From assembly GCA_017417045.1 (NCBI GenBank), contig JAFPZZ010000018.1, positions 1 to 54,212 on the forward strand: a stretch of DNA of 54,212 bases, read 5' to 3'. This DNA is from Bacillota bacterium. Lineage in GTDB: Bacteria > Bacillota > Clostridia > Peptostreptococcales > Anaerovoracaceae. Positions within the stretch are counted from its first letter, which is position 1. Every line of letters begins with the position of its first letter. This document shows positions 41,466 through 49,964 of the stretch, one piece after another. The position numbers and the translations under genes were made by a program. The notes below the pieces were generated by a model. That model had not been told where the DNA came from, did not search any database, and worked only from the letters and a program-made list of their open reading frames with translations.

Positions 41466-41941
41466 AGGACTTTTTAAGGATCTCAGGCCCCGGGGAGATC
41501 GAAGGGACGGATCAGCTCCTGGATATCGCCGGCCTGGTCAGGGAGCTTATAGAAAAGGATCGGTATCAGGAAATATCGGCCCTGATAAGGCATTTGATAG
41601 AAAGCAGCCTTTATGAAGCATTCTCGTGGACAATGGCCCTGCTGGAGGAAGCATTCGAAGAAGGCTTCCATGCGGCGCCGGACGGATTCGTTTGCGATAT
41701 CGGGCGTTCCGTCAAGGATTATGATCTGTTCATCGAGACTCTTGGAGCGGATATGAATGCGATCGATAATAAAGTGTACAAGGATGAGGATGAGAACGGG
41801 GAGGTCCGTTCATTCTTCAATACCTGCACTTACAAAACGCAGTACGATCACATCTACCTGCTCTCCTCGGAGAATTTCGACGCGAAGGATAACGATTATA
41901 TCGAGTACGGATTGCTGTTCGCAAAAGAAAAACCGCTTTGA
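41453..41941 (+). CDS. Unknown acidic protein
   Basis: I do not recognise this 162-residue protein. It starts MYALEDFLRISGPGEIEG and is rich in Asp and Glu; the first half is helical, the second carries FFNTCTYKTQYDHIYLLSSENFDAKDND. The start at 41453 overlaps the acetyltransferase gene by 13 bp. The ribosome site is weak. Codons are noticeably more A/T-ending (GAT, AAA, GAA) than in neighbouring genes, which together with its place beside tRNA-Val hints at acquisition. An open frame extends upstream to 41288 but lies inside the acetyltransferase gene. Confidence 0.6.
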   Translation: MYALEDFLRISGPGEIEGTDQLLDIAGLVRELIEKDRYQEISALIRHLIESSLYEAFSWTMALLEEAFEEGFHAAPDGFVCDIGRSVKDYDLFIETLGADMNAIDNKVYKDEDENGEVRSFFNTCTYKTQYDHIYLLSSENFDAKDNDYIEYGLLFAKEKPL

Positions 41942-41959
41942 TGCCCTGCACTTTTTGCA

Positions 41960-41987
41960 TTTACAAGCCCAAAGTATGTGATATAAT
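41960..41987 (+). promoter_or_regulatory. tRNA-Val promoter
   Basis: TTTACA (41960-41965), 16 bp, consensus TATAAT (41982-41987), with the mature tRNA starting 10 bases later. Confidence 0.65.
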
Positions 41988-41997
41988 AATCGAGCAC

Positions 41998-42073
41998 GGT
42001 CTGTTAGCTCAGCTGGGAGAGCGTCTGGGTCACAACCAGAATGTCACAGGTTCGAGTCCTGTACAGACCACCA
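41998..42073 (+). tRNA. tRNA-Val (anticodon CAC)
   Basis: 76 bases including an encoded CCA. The acceptor stem GGTCTGT pairs with ACAGACC; the D arm is TAGCTCAGCTGGGAGAGC; the anticodon stem TCTGG/CCAGA holds the loop GTCACAA, giving anticodon CAC (Val, codon GUG); the T arm is ACAGG-TTCGAGT-CCTGT. Position 32 is G, which is uncommon. It is transcribed alone with its own promoter and terminator. Confidence 0.93.
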
Positions 42074-42075
42074 CT

Positions 42076-42126
42076 AAAAAACCCCATGATCTCAATGCTT
42101 TCCGCGTTTGGGTCATGGGGTGTTTT
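42076..42126 (+). terminator. Terminator after tRNA-Val
   Basis: ACCCCATGA (42081-42089) pairs with TCATGGGGT (42113-42121), followed by GTTTT. The loop is long (23 bases). Confidence 0.7.
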
Positions 42127-42530
42127 AATTGAAGAATAGCAAGATTTGGAACATTTTTGGAACATTCTTTATAAAAAAATGCACCGTATCCATGCTTTTT
42201 TTCTTGTTATACCCTTGATCTCTGACCTGTAACAAGCCTGTTAGCAGATGAAATCTGGCTTTTACTTCGCTTTTCTCTGCGAACGATCCTAGGATCATAA
42301 ACAGCAAATAAAAGAAAAACAGAGCGTACATCCGGCAGTGTGATTGTCAAAGATTATCAGGGACTACCCGTCGGCTCTGTTTTACAGTTAAACTATAGTT
42401 TTAAAAGAGACTGGTGTCAATACAGGCGAAGGCAACGAAGCCTAGCCCTCGTATCTTGATTATTGTCAAATGCTAATACGCTAACGGAATATGATCCATA
42501 ATATCAAAAACAAAACAAGTAACCATTAAG
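42127..42530 (+). other. AT-rich gene-free region between tRNA-Val and a truncated gene
   Basis: About 400 bases with no convincing gene, clearly more AT-rich than the surroundings. It contains the direct repeat TTGGAACATT (two close copies near 42147 and 42160) and an inverted repeat AAACAGAGC / GCTCTGTTT (about 42318 and 42374) around 48 bases. A 68-codon reverse frame here has no recognisable features. The combination of tRNA 3' side, low GC and an abruptly truncated gene downstream suggests the scar of an integrated element. Confidence 0.45.
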
Positions 42531-42542
42531 GAGCGCGGGGCC

Positions 42543-43145
42543 GTGATAGTGCTCGACGAAGCCGACAAGATACTCTGCGAGACCATAGTCAGCGGCTCCG
42601 GCACCGACCACTCCGCGCTGATACAAAACACCCTGCTCAAGATGCTCGATGGCGACGCGCTGTACTTCGGAAACGAAGGGGTTGCGCAGGAAGCCTTCTC
42701 CGTCGACTGTTCAAAGATCTCCGTCGTGCTGCTCGGAGCCTTCGAAAAGCTCCATCAGAAAAAAGACCGGACAAACACCCCGTCCATAGGCTTTGCAGTA
42801 GGTCCTCGGGACATATCGGAAACGGTTCCTTCCGCGGAGATCTCCTACGACGACCTGATCTCCTCAGGCATGCGCCGCGAGATCGCCGGCCGCATAAACC
42901 GCCTCATCGCGCTCGAGGAGCTCAGCGTCAGCGACTACGAGACCATACTGGAAAAGAACCTCCTCGGAGACCTCGAGAAGGACGGCCGCAAGGTCGTGAT
43001 CGACGGCGCCGGCGTCAGGCAGCTCGCCGAAGAAGCCGCGTCTTCCGGTCTCGGCGTAAGATACATGCTCTCCCGCGTGATAAGAGAGCTCGACGAGCTG
43101 GTCTTCGCCGATCCCAAGGCCGAAAGCTACAAAATTCAGTTCTAA
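42543..43145 (+). pseudogene. 5'-truncated ClpX-like AAA+ ATPase
   Basis: The 200 residues match the second half of ClpX-type AAA+ proteins. They begin at Walker B (VIVLDEADKI), then TLLKMLDGD, ISVVLLGAFEKL, the sensor 2-like EIAGRINRLIALEEL, and the C-terminal subdomain (GLGVRYMLSRVIRELDELVF). Everything before Walker B is missing, including Walker A and the zinc domain. Homology starts at about 42531 (ERGAVIVLDEAD), directly next to AT-rich unrelated sequence. No start with a ribosome site is present; a GTG at 42543 is the nearest start codon. It cannot bind ATP alone, so I call it a remnant. A good terminator follows. Confidence 0.8.
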
Positions 43146-43149
43146 CTGT

Positions 43150-43179
43150 AATAAGTCCGGCCTCGCGGCCGGACTTATT
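43150..43179. terminator. Bidirectional terminator between the clpX-like remnant and the sirtuin gene
   Basis: Perfect 13-bp stem AATAAGTCCGGCC / GGCCGGACTTATT with a TCGC tetraloop. Tails are poor in T, but the AATAA/TTATT ends are within the stem, as in many convergent terminators. Confidence 0.75.
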
Positions 43180-43246
43180 GGTACATGCGATATGCATGGC
43201 GCGTTTTCGAAAGCAGCGTTCCATGAAGACTGAGCGGCTGCGTCCG

Positions 43247-43993
43247 CTACTTCGAAACAGCCTCTCCCAGCACCTTGCCTATCGGGTCTCTTATCACGAG
43301 GTCGGCGATGCTGTCCGCGGCGGCCTCGCTCATGTTGATGACTGCTATGTGGCCCCTGCGGAAGTAGCGTATGAGCCCGGCGGCGGGATAGACCGCGAGA
43401 GAGGTCCCTCCTATTATGAGCAGGTCCGCCTGAGTGATGGCGTAAATCGCGCCGGAAACGGTATCGTCGTCGAGGTTCTCTCCGTAGAGCACGACGTCCG
43501 GTTTTACGATCGCTCCGCATTCTGAGCAGCGCGGGACGCCGTTTTTGCAGTTCGCCTCGTCCATGACGTAGTCCAGGCCGAAAGGCTTTCCGCAGCGGGT
43601 GCAGCTGTTTCTCCGCACGGAGCCGTGAAGCTCGAATACCTTCTTCGAGCCCGCGTCCTGATGCAGTCCGTCTATGTTCTGCGTTATGACCGCGCTGAGC
43701 CTGCCTTCGGCTTCAAGCCTCGCCAGCGCAAGGTGAGCCGCGTTGGGCTTTGCGTTCGGAGCTATGAGGTTCTTTTTATAGTAATCAAAGAAAGTCTGTG
43801 TGTTTCTCCAGAAGAAATCAGAGCTCAGTATCTCCTCGGGGCTCACGCCGTATGCCCTCTGCGCGTTGTAAAGGCCGCTCTCGGATCTGAAGTCAGGGAT
43901 GCCGCTCTCCGTGGACACCCCGGCCCCTCCGAAAAAGACTATGTTCTCGCTGTCGTATATGAGCTCTCTGAGCTTATTGATGTTTTCGTCCAT
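43247..43993 (-). CDS. cobB: NAD-dependent protein deacylase (sirtuin)
   Basis: Sir2-family enzyme of 248 residues that removes acetyl groups from lysines, using NAD+. Motifs: NAD-binding GAGVSTESGIPDFRS (about 22), TQNIDGLHQDAG with the catalytic region FELHGSV (about 118), and a Cys4 zinc site (CTRC...CSEC). The ATG at 43993 has GGAGGG upstream; the longer frame to 44098 has none. It is transcribed alone, towards the terminator at 43150. The U-class or M-class-like bacterial sirtuins fit best by the GAGVS/STESGIPDFR pattern. The presence of a nearby acetyltransferase gene may be coincidence. Confidence 0.93.
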   Translation of the reverse strand: MDENINKLRELIYDSENIVFFGGAGVSTESGIPDFRSESGLYNAQRAYGVSPEEILSSDFFWRNTQTFFDYYKKNLIAPNAKPNAAHLALARLEAEGRLSAVITQNIDGLHQDAGSKKVFELHGSVRRNSCTRCGKPFGLDYVMDEANCKNGVPRCSECGAIVKPDVVLYGENLDDDTVSGAIYAITQADLLIIGGTSLAVYPAAGLIRYFRRGHIAVINMSEAAADSIADLVIRDPIGKVLGEAVSK

Positions 43994-44292
43994 TGCAGAT
44001 CCCTCCGGCGGCGTTATCTTTCGTTTCCACAATATGGGGCAGCTGCTCTCCCGATCGCATCCTGTGCGCGTTGACAGCTGTGCTCCTGATCGCCCCATAG
44101 CTGTGCAGCTTTTTCTCTTATTGTACCACCTGCGCGGGCGGGGCGGGGAATATTCCGCTGCCGGCCGTGTTTTTCAGCGCTTTGAAGCACTCGGGACGAA
44201 ACGGTCTCATCTTCCTAAAAATCAGAAAAGTGATCCGCTTCCTATATCTAAATCCGATAGCAAAACTCAAAACTCTGTCAGGCCAAAAGTCC
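43994..44292. other. Gene-free divergent region upstream of the sirtuin gene
   Basis: The 411-bp gap between the sirtuin start and the small gene at 44405 holds no convincing gene. It turns AT-rich towards 44300. The short frames here (60-70 codons) lack ribosome sites and recognisable content. I could not identify a clear sirtuin promoter. Confidence 0.5.
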
Positions 44293-44319
44293 TTTACAAA
44301 GGCAAATTCGCGGTATAAT
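44293..44319 (+). promoter_or_regulatory. Promoter of the small duplicated-protein gene
   Basis: TTTACA (44293-44298), 15 bp, TATAAT (44314-44319). The -35 box lies within the 12-bp palindrome CCTTT-AC-AAAGG (44291-44302), a possible operator. Confidence 0.5.
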
Positions 44320-44404
44320 ATATACGACAAATATATAAAAGCTATGAATCGATAAAGAAAACAGATAGATTCTGTCGCAAAAAACGCGGCAGGAGGAGGG
44401 AAGC

Positions 44405-44653
44405 ATGAGCTCGAGAGAAGATCCGTTCGTATACGTTACAGCCGCAAACGGGAAGGTAGTACACATTCCTCTCAGCGCTTTTCTCGAGTGGGAGAAGGGC
44501 GGCAAGGGAGAGCCCGATCCGGAGGAATACCTGGCTGAAGAGCCTCAGTCCTACGGGCTCGGCAATTTTGTTTACGTAACCGGCGAGGACGGGCAGGTCA
44601 TACAGATCCCCGCGGAGAAGGTCGAGGAGTGGGAGGCCAAGCACAAGCTGTAG
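44405..44653 (+). CDS. Small protein made of two similar modules
   Basis: An 82-residue protein I do not recognise. It consists of two copies of one short module: FVYVTAANGKVVHIPLSAFLEWEKG (about 8-32) and FVYVTGEDGQVIQIPAEKVEEWEAK (about 55-79), joined by a PDPEEYLAEEPQSYG linker. Each looks like a beta hairpin followed by a short amphipathic helix ending in EW. AGGAGGAGGG precedes the ATG, so it is well translated, and it has its own promoter. There is no signal peptide or membrane segment, so it is probably cytosolic. Confidence 0.82.
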   Translation: MSSREDPFVYVTAANGKVVHIPLSAFLEWEKGGKGEPDPEEYLAEEPQSYGLGNFVYVTGEDGQVIQIPAEKVEEWEAKHKL

Positions 44654-44771
44654 CCTTCCTTGCCCAATCAATTGCATGCCTATTTGAGCTTCTTCCAGCG
44701 CTAGATCCAGCGTCGGAAGGAGCTTTTTGCTTAAAAAGGAGGATGCCGCGGGCCAGCGGGGCGATAAGCAT

Positions 44772-45833
44772 ATGAAGACGCTATTAAAGATCATCGCAAA
44801 GTTAGTTCTTGTGGTCATATTGGCCGCAGGTCTTCTGGTAGGCTTTCTGACGCTGAGCGAATACAGGCCCGCGGACGCCGAGAGTCTGAGCGTCACCGGA
44901 GATGCAGTATCTCCCGCGCGCAAGGGCAAGGAGATAACGCTGCTGTCCTGGAATACGGGCTACGGGGCGCTCGGAGACAACGCGGACTTCTTTATGGACG
45001 GCGGAACTATGGTCAAGTCCGCTACGGAGGAGAGAGTAAGGGAGAACCTCAGAGGCATACTCAGCGCGGCCAAGGCCTACCGCTGCGATATCTACCTTCT
45101 TCAGGAGACTGACGTCGACTCCTCAAGATCCTATCACATAGACGAGACGCAGTATTACCGCGACGGCTTCGAGGGCTACGACAGCGCGTTCGCATACAAC
45201 TACAAAGTGAGCTTCGTGCCTTACCCGATCCCGCCTCTAGGCAAGGTCGGAAGCGGGGTGATGACGCTCTCTGAGTTCGATATCTCCGAGGCCTCGAGGC
45301 TGCAGCTCCCGCTGTCGTTCTCATGGCCTGTGAGGACGGCCAACCTCAAGCGCTGCCTCCTCGTAAGCCGCATACCCGTGGAAGGCAGCGATAAGGAGCT
45401 CGTGGTCATCAATTTCCACTTGGAGGCTTATGATTCGGGCGAAGGAAAGATAGCGCAGACCAAGATGCTGCGAAGCGTGCTGAAGGAAGAATACGCCAAG
45501 GGCAATTACGTGATTGCCGGCGGCGATATGAACCAGATACTTTCGAGTGTGGACGCGTCGCTCTTCCCTGTGCAGGAAGGGATGTGGGCTCCCGGAGTCA
45601 TAGACGTGGACGAGCTTCCCAACGGCTGGCAGCATCTGATGGACTCCTCGCATCCGAGCTGCAGGTCTTTGGATAAGCCCTACGAGGGCGCGGACAAGGA
45701 GAGCTTCCAGTACTATCTGATAGACGGCTTTATCGTATCGCCGCACGTAAGGGTGCTCTCGGTCAGCACGGAGGAGCTGGACTTCAAATACAGCGACCAC
45801 GAACCGGTGCTGGTGAGATTCATATTGGAGTAG
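44772..45833 (+). CDS. Membrane-anchored endonuclease/exonuclease/phosphatase-family protein
   Basis: EEP-fold hydrolase of 353 residues. One N-terminal transmembrane helix (about 6-27, IIAKLVLVVILAAGLLVGFL) places the catalytic domain outside the membrane. Catalytic motifs are visible: SWNTGYG, LLQETDVD, GGDMNQIL and a final SDHEPV with the active-site Asp-His. Family members cleave nucleic acids, phospholipids or inositol phosphates, so the substrate is open. The ATG at 44772 lies next to the helix; its ribosome site is weak. A frame from 44727 (TTG) is possible but has no site at the right distance. Confidence 0.83.
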   Translation: MKTLLKIIAKLVLVVILAAGLLVGFLTLSEYRPADAESLSVTGDAVSPARKGKEITLLSWNTGYGALGDNADFFMDGGTMVKSATEERVRENLRGILSAAKAYRCDIYLLQETDVDSSRSYHIDETQYYRDGFEGYDSAFAYNYKVSFVPYPIPPLGKVGSGVMTLSEFDISEASRLQLPLSFSWPVRTANLKRCLLVSRIPVEGSDKELVVINFHLEAYDSGEGKIAQTKMLRSVLKEEYAKGNYVIAGGDMNQILSSVDASLFPVQEGMWAPGVIDVDELPNGWQHLMDSSHPSCRSLDKPYEGADKESFQYYLIDGFIVSPHVRVLSVSTEELDFKYSDHEPVLVRFILE

Positions 45834-45863
45834 GGGGCCCTGAGTTTGGAGCGTGATGATAAC

Positions 45864-45950
45864 TCCCTGCCTTATGCGCTCAGGGAGCTAAAACGGCCGC
45901 GATCTAAGCGCTCAGGGAGCCAAAACGGTCCCTGCCTTATGCGCTCAGGG
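45864..45950. repeat. 33-bp tandem repeat, about 2.7 copies, forming hairpins
   Basis: Units at 45864-45896, 45897-45928 and 45929-45950 share GCGCTCAGGGAGC(T/C)AAAACGG. Unit 1 and the partial unit 3 are identical over TCCCTGCCTTATGCGCTCAGGG, which folds as CTCCCTG / CAGGGAG. The last unit overlaps the 3' end of the convergent gene at 45937-46380. The array may act as a terminator for both genes. Confidence 0.75.
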
Positions 45951-46380
45951 TTATGTGGTAGAACTCCTTGAGTATGAAGATGAGCGCTCCTATTAGGAAC
46001 ACCACGAGAGCCCATATGTTCTTGGGCGAGAAAAGAGTCCTGAAGACTTTCCTGAAGAATCTTCCGATGAGGGCGAGGATATTTAAAAGAAACGCGCGAA
46101 TCGAATAGAGGAAGCCCTTTTTCTTCTCTTCCTCATCCGTATCGAGCGGGTCTGTCTGAAGTATCTCCTCGAGGGTCTCAGGGACGGTGTCGAGCTCGTA
46201 GACGTGGGTGGGATCCGCAGGGACGGACTCCTTTTCCCTTTCGCTGAGCGCGGGCGCGCTCACGCTGTAGGCCACGCTGATGCTTATCAAGGCCGCGAGC
46301 AGGGCAGCGCCGCCCTTCATCCTGCTGAGATACTTTTTATCCTTTTTAGTCTTTGCGCCGCTGAGGCTGTGTTTCTTCAT
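45937..46380 (-). CDS. Small membrane protein of unknown function
   Basis: I do not recognise this 147-residue protein. A basic N-terminus (MKKHSLSGAKTKKDKK) is followed by a hydrophobic helix (about 23-45), an acidic linker (about 47-85, with LDTVPETLEEILQTDPLDTDEEEKK) and two further hydrophobic segments (about 90-110 and 120-140). The linker is probably outside the cell. The last codons lie in a tandem-repeat unit (45929-45950). No clear partner is seen; the gene points away from rpsT and is transcribed in the same direction. Confidence 0.65.
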   Translation of the reverse strand: MKKHSLSGAKTKKDKKYLSRMKGGAALLAALISISVAYSVSAPALSEREKESVPADPTHVYELDTVPETLEEILQTDPLDTDEEEKKKGFLYSIRAFLLNILALIGRFFRKVFRTLFSPKNIWALVVFLIGALIFILKEFYHITLSA

Positions 46381-46426
46381 ACCCTTAATATATCACGCTT
46401 TTGTGAATAAACAGTAAAGCAAAAAG

Positions 46427-46454
46427 AAAAACCGGAGAGACACTTCCGGTTTTT
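46427..46454 (-). terminator. Terminator of rpsT
   Basis: Perfect stem AAAAACCGGA / TCCGGTTTTT with an 8-base loop, 38 bp downstream of the rpsT stop on the minus strand. Confidence 0.85.
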
Positions 46455-46491
46455 CAATGCATTTAACTTATGCACTTGGGGACGGGTGAGA

Positions 46492-46764
46492 TTAAGCTTC
46501 CGCCTTGGCCTTGTTGTAGGTGCGGGTCATGCGACCTACCTTGCGGCTGGCGGTGTTCTTGTGCATGACTCCCTTAGCGGCAGCCTGCATAAGCTTCTTT
46601 TCAGCGAGGCCAAGCTTTTCCTTGGCGGTAACCATGTCGCCGGCTTCGATCGCCTTGTAGAAATTCTTGATGATAGCCCTGTAGGCTCCCTTCACCTTTC
46701 TGTTGCGGGCGGTCTTCTTCGCGATGACGGTGATCCTCTTTTTCGCCGATTTGATGTTTGCCAT
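46492..46764 (-). CDS. rpsT: Ribosomal protein S20
   Basis: Primary 16S rRNA-binding protein of the small subunit, 90 residues. MANIKSAKKRI at the N-terminus and the conserved ASRKVGRMTRTYNKA end are diagnostic. It is basic and helical throughout. ATG at 46764 has AAAGGGG upstream. It diverges from lepA, an arrangement close to the conserved rpsT-lepA-hemW neighbourhood of Firmicutes. Confidence 0.97.
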   Translation of the reverse strand: MANIKSAKKRITVIAKKTARNRKVKGAYRAIIKNFYKAIEAGDMVTAKEKLGLAEKKLMQAAAKGVMHKNTASRKVGRMTRTYNKAKAEA

Positions 46765-46798
46765 ATTATGTCCCCTTTCGTAAAAATATCGCTTGATT

Positions 46799-46844
46799 AG
46801 TATATTACCGAATGCCTTGCAATGCAAGTGCTTTTTGGTATAAT
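46799..46844. promoter_or_regulatory. Overlapping divergent promoters of rpsT and lepA
   Basis: Plus strand (lepA): TTGCAA (46817-46822), 16 bp, TATAAT (46839-46844) with an extended TGG. Minus strand (rpsT): TTGCAT (46822-46827), 17 bp, TATACT (46799-46804). Both -35 boxes lie in the 13-bp palindrome CTTGCAATGCAAG (46816-46828), so the two promoters should exclude each other. Confidence 0.75.
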
Positions 46845-46861
46845 TTATCGCGGAGGCGCAA

Positions 46862-48673
46862 ATGCAGGATTATCAGAGATACATCAGGAACTTCAGTATA
46901 ATCGCGCACATCGATCACGGCAAGTCCACGCTCGCGGACAGGCTGATCGAGAGCACGGGGACCGTAGCTCACCGCGATATGAAGGAACAGTTTTTGGATA
47001 ATATGGAGCTCGAGCGGGAGCGCGGCATAACTATCAAGCTGCAGACGACCCGTCTCGTTTACAATGCCAAGGACGGCAGCGAATATATACTCAACCTCAT
47101 AGACACTCCGGGCCACGTGGACTTCAACTACGAGGTCTCGAGGAGCCTTGCAGCTTGCGAGGGCGCAGTGCTCGTCGTGGACGCCACCCAGGGCGTGGAG
47201 GCTCAGACTCTCGCCAACGTCTATCTGGCTCTCGACGAGGATCTGGAGATCGTCCCGGTCATCAACAAGATGGACCTCGCCTCGGCTCGTCCTCAGGAGA
47301 CCAAGGACGAGATAGAGGAGGTCATAGGCATCGAAGCTCAGGACGCTCCGCTGATCTCGGCCAAGGAGGGCATCAATATCGACCAGGTTCTCGAAGCCAT
47401 AGTCGCCAAGGTGCCGGCTCCCTCAGGAGACCCGGAAAGCCCCCTCAAGGCCCTCATATTCGACTCCTACTACGACAATTACAAGGGAGTGGTCATCTAT
47501 ACCCGCGTCTTCGACGGCTCGGTCAAGGCCGGGGACACCATACTCCTCATGAATACTAAGAAGACCTACGAGGTCACCGAGGTCGGCGTGAACGCGCCGT
47601 ACCAGACCCCGGTGTCCGAGCTCTCGGCGGGCTCGGTAGGATATATCTGCGCGAGCATCAAGCAGGTCAAGGACGCCCGCGTGGGCGACACGGTGACCCT
47701 CGCGTCCGCGCCGGCCGCGGAAAAGCTCCCCGGCTACAAGAGGGTACAGCCCATGGTCTACTGCGGCATCTATCCCACTCCGGACGAGAAGTACGAGAAC
47801 GTCAAGGACTGCCTGGAAAAGCTCCAGGTAAACGACGCGGCCTTCCAGTTCGAGCCCGAGACCTCGCAGGCCCTGGGCTACGGCTTCCGCTGCGGCTTCC
47901 TCGGGCTGCTCCACATGGAGATCATAGTCGAGAGGCTGGAGAGGGAGTTCGATCTCGAGATCATCACGACCTCGCCCAGCGTCATCTACAAGGTCGTGAA
48001 CCACGACGGCTCCGAGACCATGATAGAGAATCCCTCGAACCTGCCCAATCCTACAGAGTACGACCACATCGAGGAGCCCATGGTCAAGGCGACGATAATG
48101 ACGCCGAAGGACTACGTTGGCTCCATCATGGCTCTGTGCCAGGACAGGCGCGGGAGCATGAATCACATGGAATATATTACGGAGAACCGCGTCGCGCTGC
48201 ACTACGATATGCCGCTGAACGAGGTCATCTACGACTTCTTCGACGCGCTGAAGTCCAAGACCAGGGGCTACGCCTCGCTCGACTACGAATTCGACCGCTA
48301 CCAGAGGTCTAACCTCGTCAAGCTCGACATACTCCTGAACCGCGAGCAGGTGGACGCCTTCTCCATGATAGTGCATGAATCCAAGGCCTACGCGAGGGGG
48401 CGCTTCGTCTGCGAGAAGCTCAAGGAGGTCATCCCCATGCACCAGTTCGAGGTTCCCATACAGGCCTCTATAGGGCAGAAGGTCATAGCGCGCGAGACCG
48501 TAAAGGCCTACCGCAAGGACGTGCTGGCCAAGTGCTACGGCGGCGATATCTCAAGAAAAAAGAAGCTGCTCGAAAAGCAGAAGGAAGGCAAGAAGCGCAT
48601 GAGGCAATTCGGCACGGTCGAGGTGCCGCAGGAGGCCTTCACCGCCGTGCTCAAATACGACGACGAGAAGTAG
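46862..48673 (+). CDS. lepA: Elongation factor 4 (LepA)
   Basis: Ribosome-associated translational GTPase of 603 residues. G-domain motifs are [22 protein letters not shown] and NKMDLA; the LepA-specific C-terminal domain includes [26 protein letters not shown]. Length is standard (about 600). ATG at 46862 follows GGAGG. It shares a transcript with hemW, as is usual. Confidence 0.97.
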   Translation: MQDYQRYIRNFSIIAHIDHGKSTLADRLIESTGTVAHRDMKEQFLDNMELERERGITIKLQTTRLVYNAKDGSEYILNLIDTPGHVDFNYEVSRSLAACEGAVLVVDATQGVEAQTLANVYLALDEDLEIVPVINKMDLASARPQETKDEIEEVIGIEAQDAPLISAKEGINIDQVLEAIVAKVPAPSGDPESPLKALIFDSYYDNYKGVVIYTRVFDGSVKAGDTILLMNTKKTYEVTEVGVNAPYQTPVSELSAGSVGYICASIKQVKDARVGDTVTLASAPAAEKLPGYKRVQPMVYCGIYPTPDEKYENVKDCLEKLQVNDAAFQFEPETSQALGYGFRCGFLGLLHMEIIVERLEREFDLEIITTSPSVIYKVVNHDGSETMIENPSNLPNPTEYDHIEEPMVKATIMTPKDYVGSIMALCQDRRGSMNHMEYITENRVALHYDMPLNEVIYDFFDALKSKTRGYASLDYEFDRYQRSNLVKLDILLNREQVDAFSMIVHESKAYARGRFVCEKLKEVIPMHQFEVPIQASIGQKVIARETVKAYRKDVLAKCYGGDISRKKKLLEKQKEGKKRMRQFGTVEVPQEAFTAVLKYDDEK

Positions 48674-48797
48674 GCAGGCCGCTGCGCCGCGTCTGGGAAG
48701 CTATAGCAGGGCCGGGGGACAGGCCGAATGACCAAGGATAATGGGGCCGAAGTCTGGCCCACAGTGCCGGGGCCTAGCGCCCCGGCATATCGATATT

Positions 48798-49916
48798 ATG
48801 GGAAAAGAAAAGCTCGGGATCTACATACACGTGCCCTACTGCGTGAGGAAGTGCAATTACTGCGACTTCTTTTCGCAGACCTTTTCGCGCGCTGAAAGGA
48901 GCCCGGCGGAATACTTCCGTTGTCTCGTTTCGGATATCGAGACGGCGGGGACGATCTGGAGAGGGCGTTTTGAGGTTGACAGCGTCTTCTTCGGCGGAGG
49001 GACTCCGAGCGCCGTTGAACCGGAGCTGCTCTGCGGGGCTTTGGATGAGCTCGGGCATGCATTCCATATAACTGAAGATGCCGAGATCAGCCTCGAGGCC
49101 AACCCCGGGACCATATCAAGGAAAAGCCTTGAGGCTTACAGGGCCGCCGGCTTCAATAGGATCAGCGTAGGAGTGCAGAGTCTGGATGACGGCGTCCTGC
49201 GCATCATGGGCCGCATACACAGCGCGGACGAGGGGCTTGAAGCCCTAAAGCTGGCAAAGAGCGTCTTTCCGAGCGTCAACGCAGACCTCATGATAGGTAC
49301 TCCCGGGCAGACGCTTGATATCTGGCTTGAAGGGCTGAAGAGGGTCCTGAACGAGGAGCCGCAGCATCTCTCGTTTTACAGTCTGCAGCTAGAGGAGGGG
49401 ACTCCCTTTTACGAAGAATACCGCACGGGAAAGCTGGAGCTTCCCGCGTGGGAGGAGAACAGGGAGATGTATCACCGCGGGCTCGAGCTCATAAAGTCCG
49501 CCGGATATCGTCATTACGAGATATCCAATGCCGCGAAGCCCGGATACGAATGCCGCCACAATCTGAAATATTGGACCATGCGGCCATACCTGGGGCTCGG
49601 CAGGACGGCGCATTCGTTCATAGACGGCGTGCGCTTTGCCGAAAAGCCTGCGCCCGGGCCGGAAGACGCCGCGGAGGACAGGGACTCGCTCAGGGGCGAC
49701 TTCATCTTCACCCAGCTGCGCCTTATTGAAGGGCTGGACGAAGGGTTTTACGAGGAGCTCTTCGGCTCTTCCTTCATCTCGGACTTCGCCTCTCCGCTGT
49801 GGGAGCTTTTTGCGCAGGACCTGCTTTTCAGACCGTCTCCAGGACGCGTCGCGTTTACGGAAAAGGGCCTCGACCTTACGAATCCCGTCATGCAGAGGCT
49901 TTTGGAGGAGCTTTAG
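48798..49916 (+). CDS. hemW: Heme chaperone / radical-SAM protein HemW
   Basis: Radical-SAM protein of 372 residues of the HemN-like family. The [4Fe-4S]-binding CVRKCNYC motif (about 16-23), the GGGTPS loop and the HemW C-terminal domain are present. It is now thought to insert heme rather than oxidise coproporphyrinogen. The ATG at 48798 immediately precedes GKEKLGIYIHVPYC; the earlier start at 48741 would add an unconserved tail. It lies 124 bp after lepA, the classical order; hrcA does not follow here. Confidence 0.93.
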   Translation: MGKEKLGIYIHVPYCVRKCNYCDFFSQTFSRAERSPAEYFRCLVSDIETAGTIWRGRFEVDSVFFGGGTPSAVEPELLCGALDELGHAFHITEDAEISLEANPGTISRKSLEAYRAAGFNRISVGVQSLDDGVLRIMGRIHSADEGLEALKLAKSVFPSVNADLMIGTPGQTLDIWLEGLKRVLNEEPQHLSFYSLQLEEGTPFYEEYRTGKLELPAWEENREMYHRGLELIKSAGYRHYEISNAAKPGYECRHNLKYWTMRPYLGLGRTAHSFIDGVRFAEKPAPGPEDAAEDRDSLRGDFIFTQLRLIEGLDEGFYEELFGSSFISDFASPLWELFAQDLLFRPSPGRVAFTEKGLDLTNPVMQRLLEEL

Positions 49917-49964
49917 AAGTATCTGCCGGATGTAAATAATAACCATAAATTGACAATATTTTAC

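Noticed and set aside
42125..42331. A 68-codon reverse frame as the remnant of an integrase
   Set aside because: No tyrosine-recombinase motif is visible and the resemblance is limited to a few residues; I kept only the weaker statement that the region looks like a scar.
41998..43145. attL/attR direct repeat of the tRNA-Val 3' end
   Set aside because: I found no second copy of the T-arm/acceptor sequence downstream within the window.
44118..44355. Small genes on both strands upstream of the sirtuin
   Set aside because: Frames of about 60-70 codons without ribosome sites, mutually overlapping and without recognisable content; a promoter occupies part of the region.
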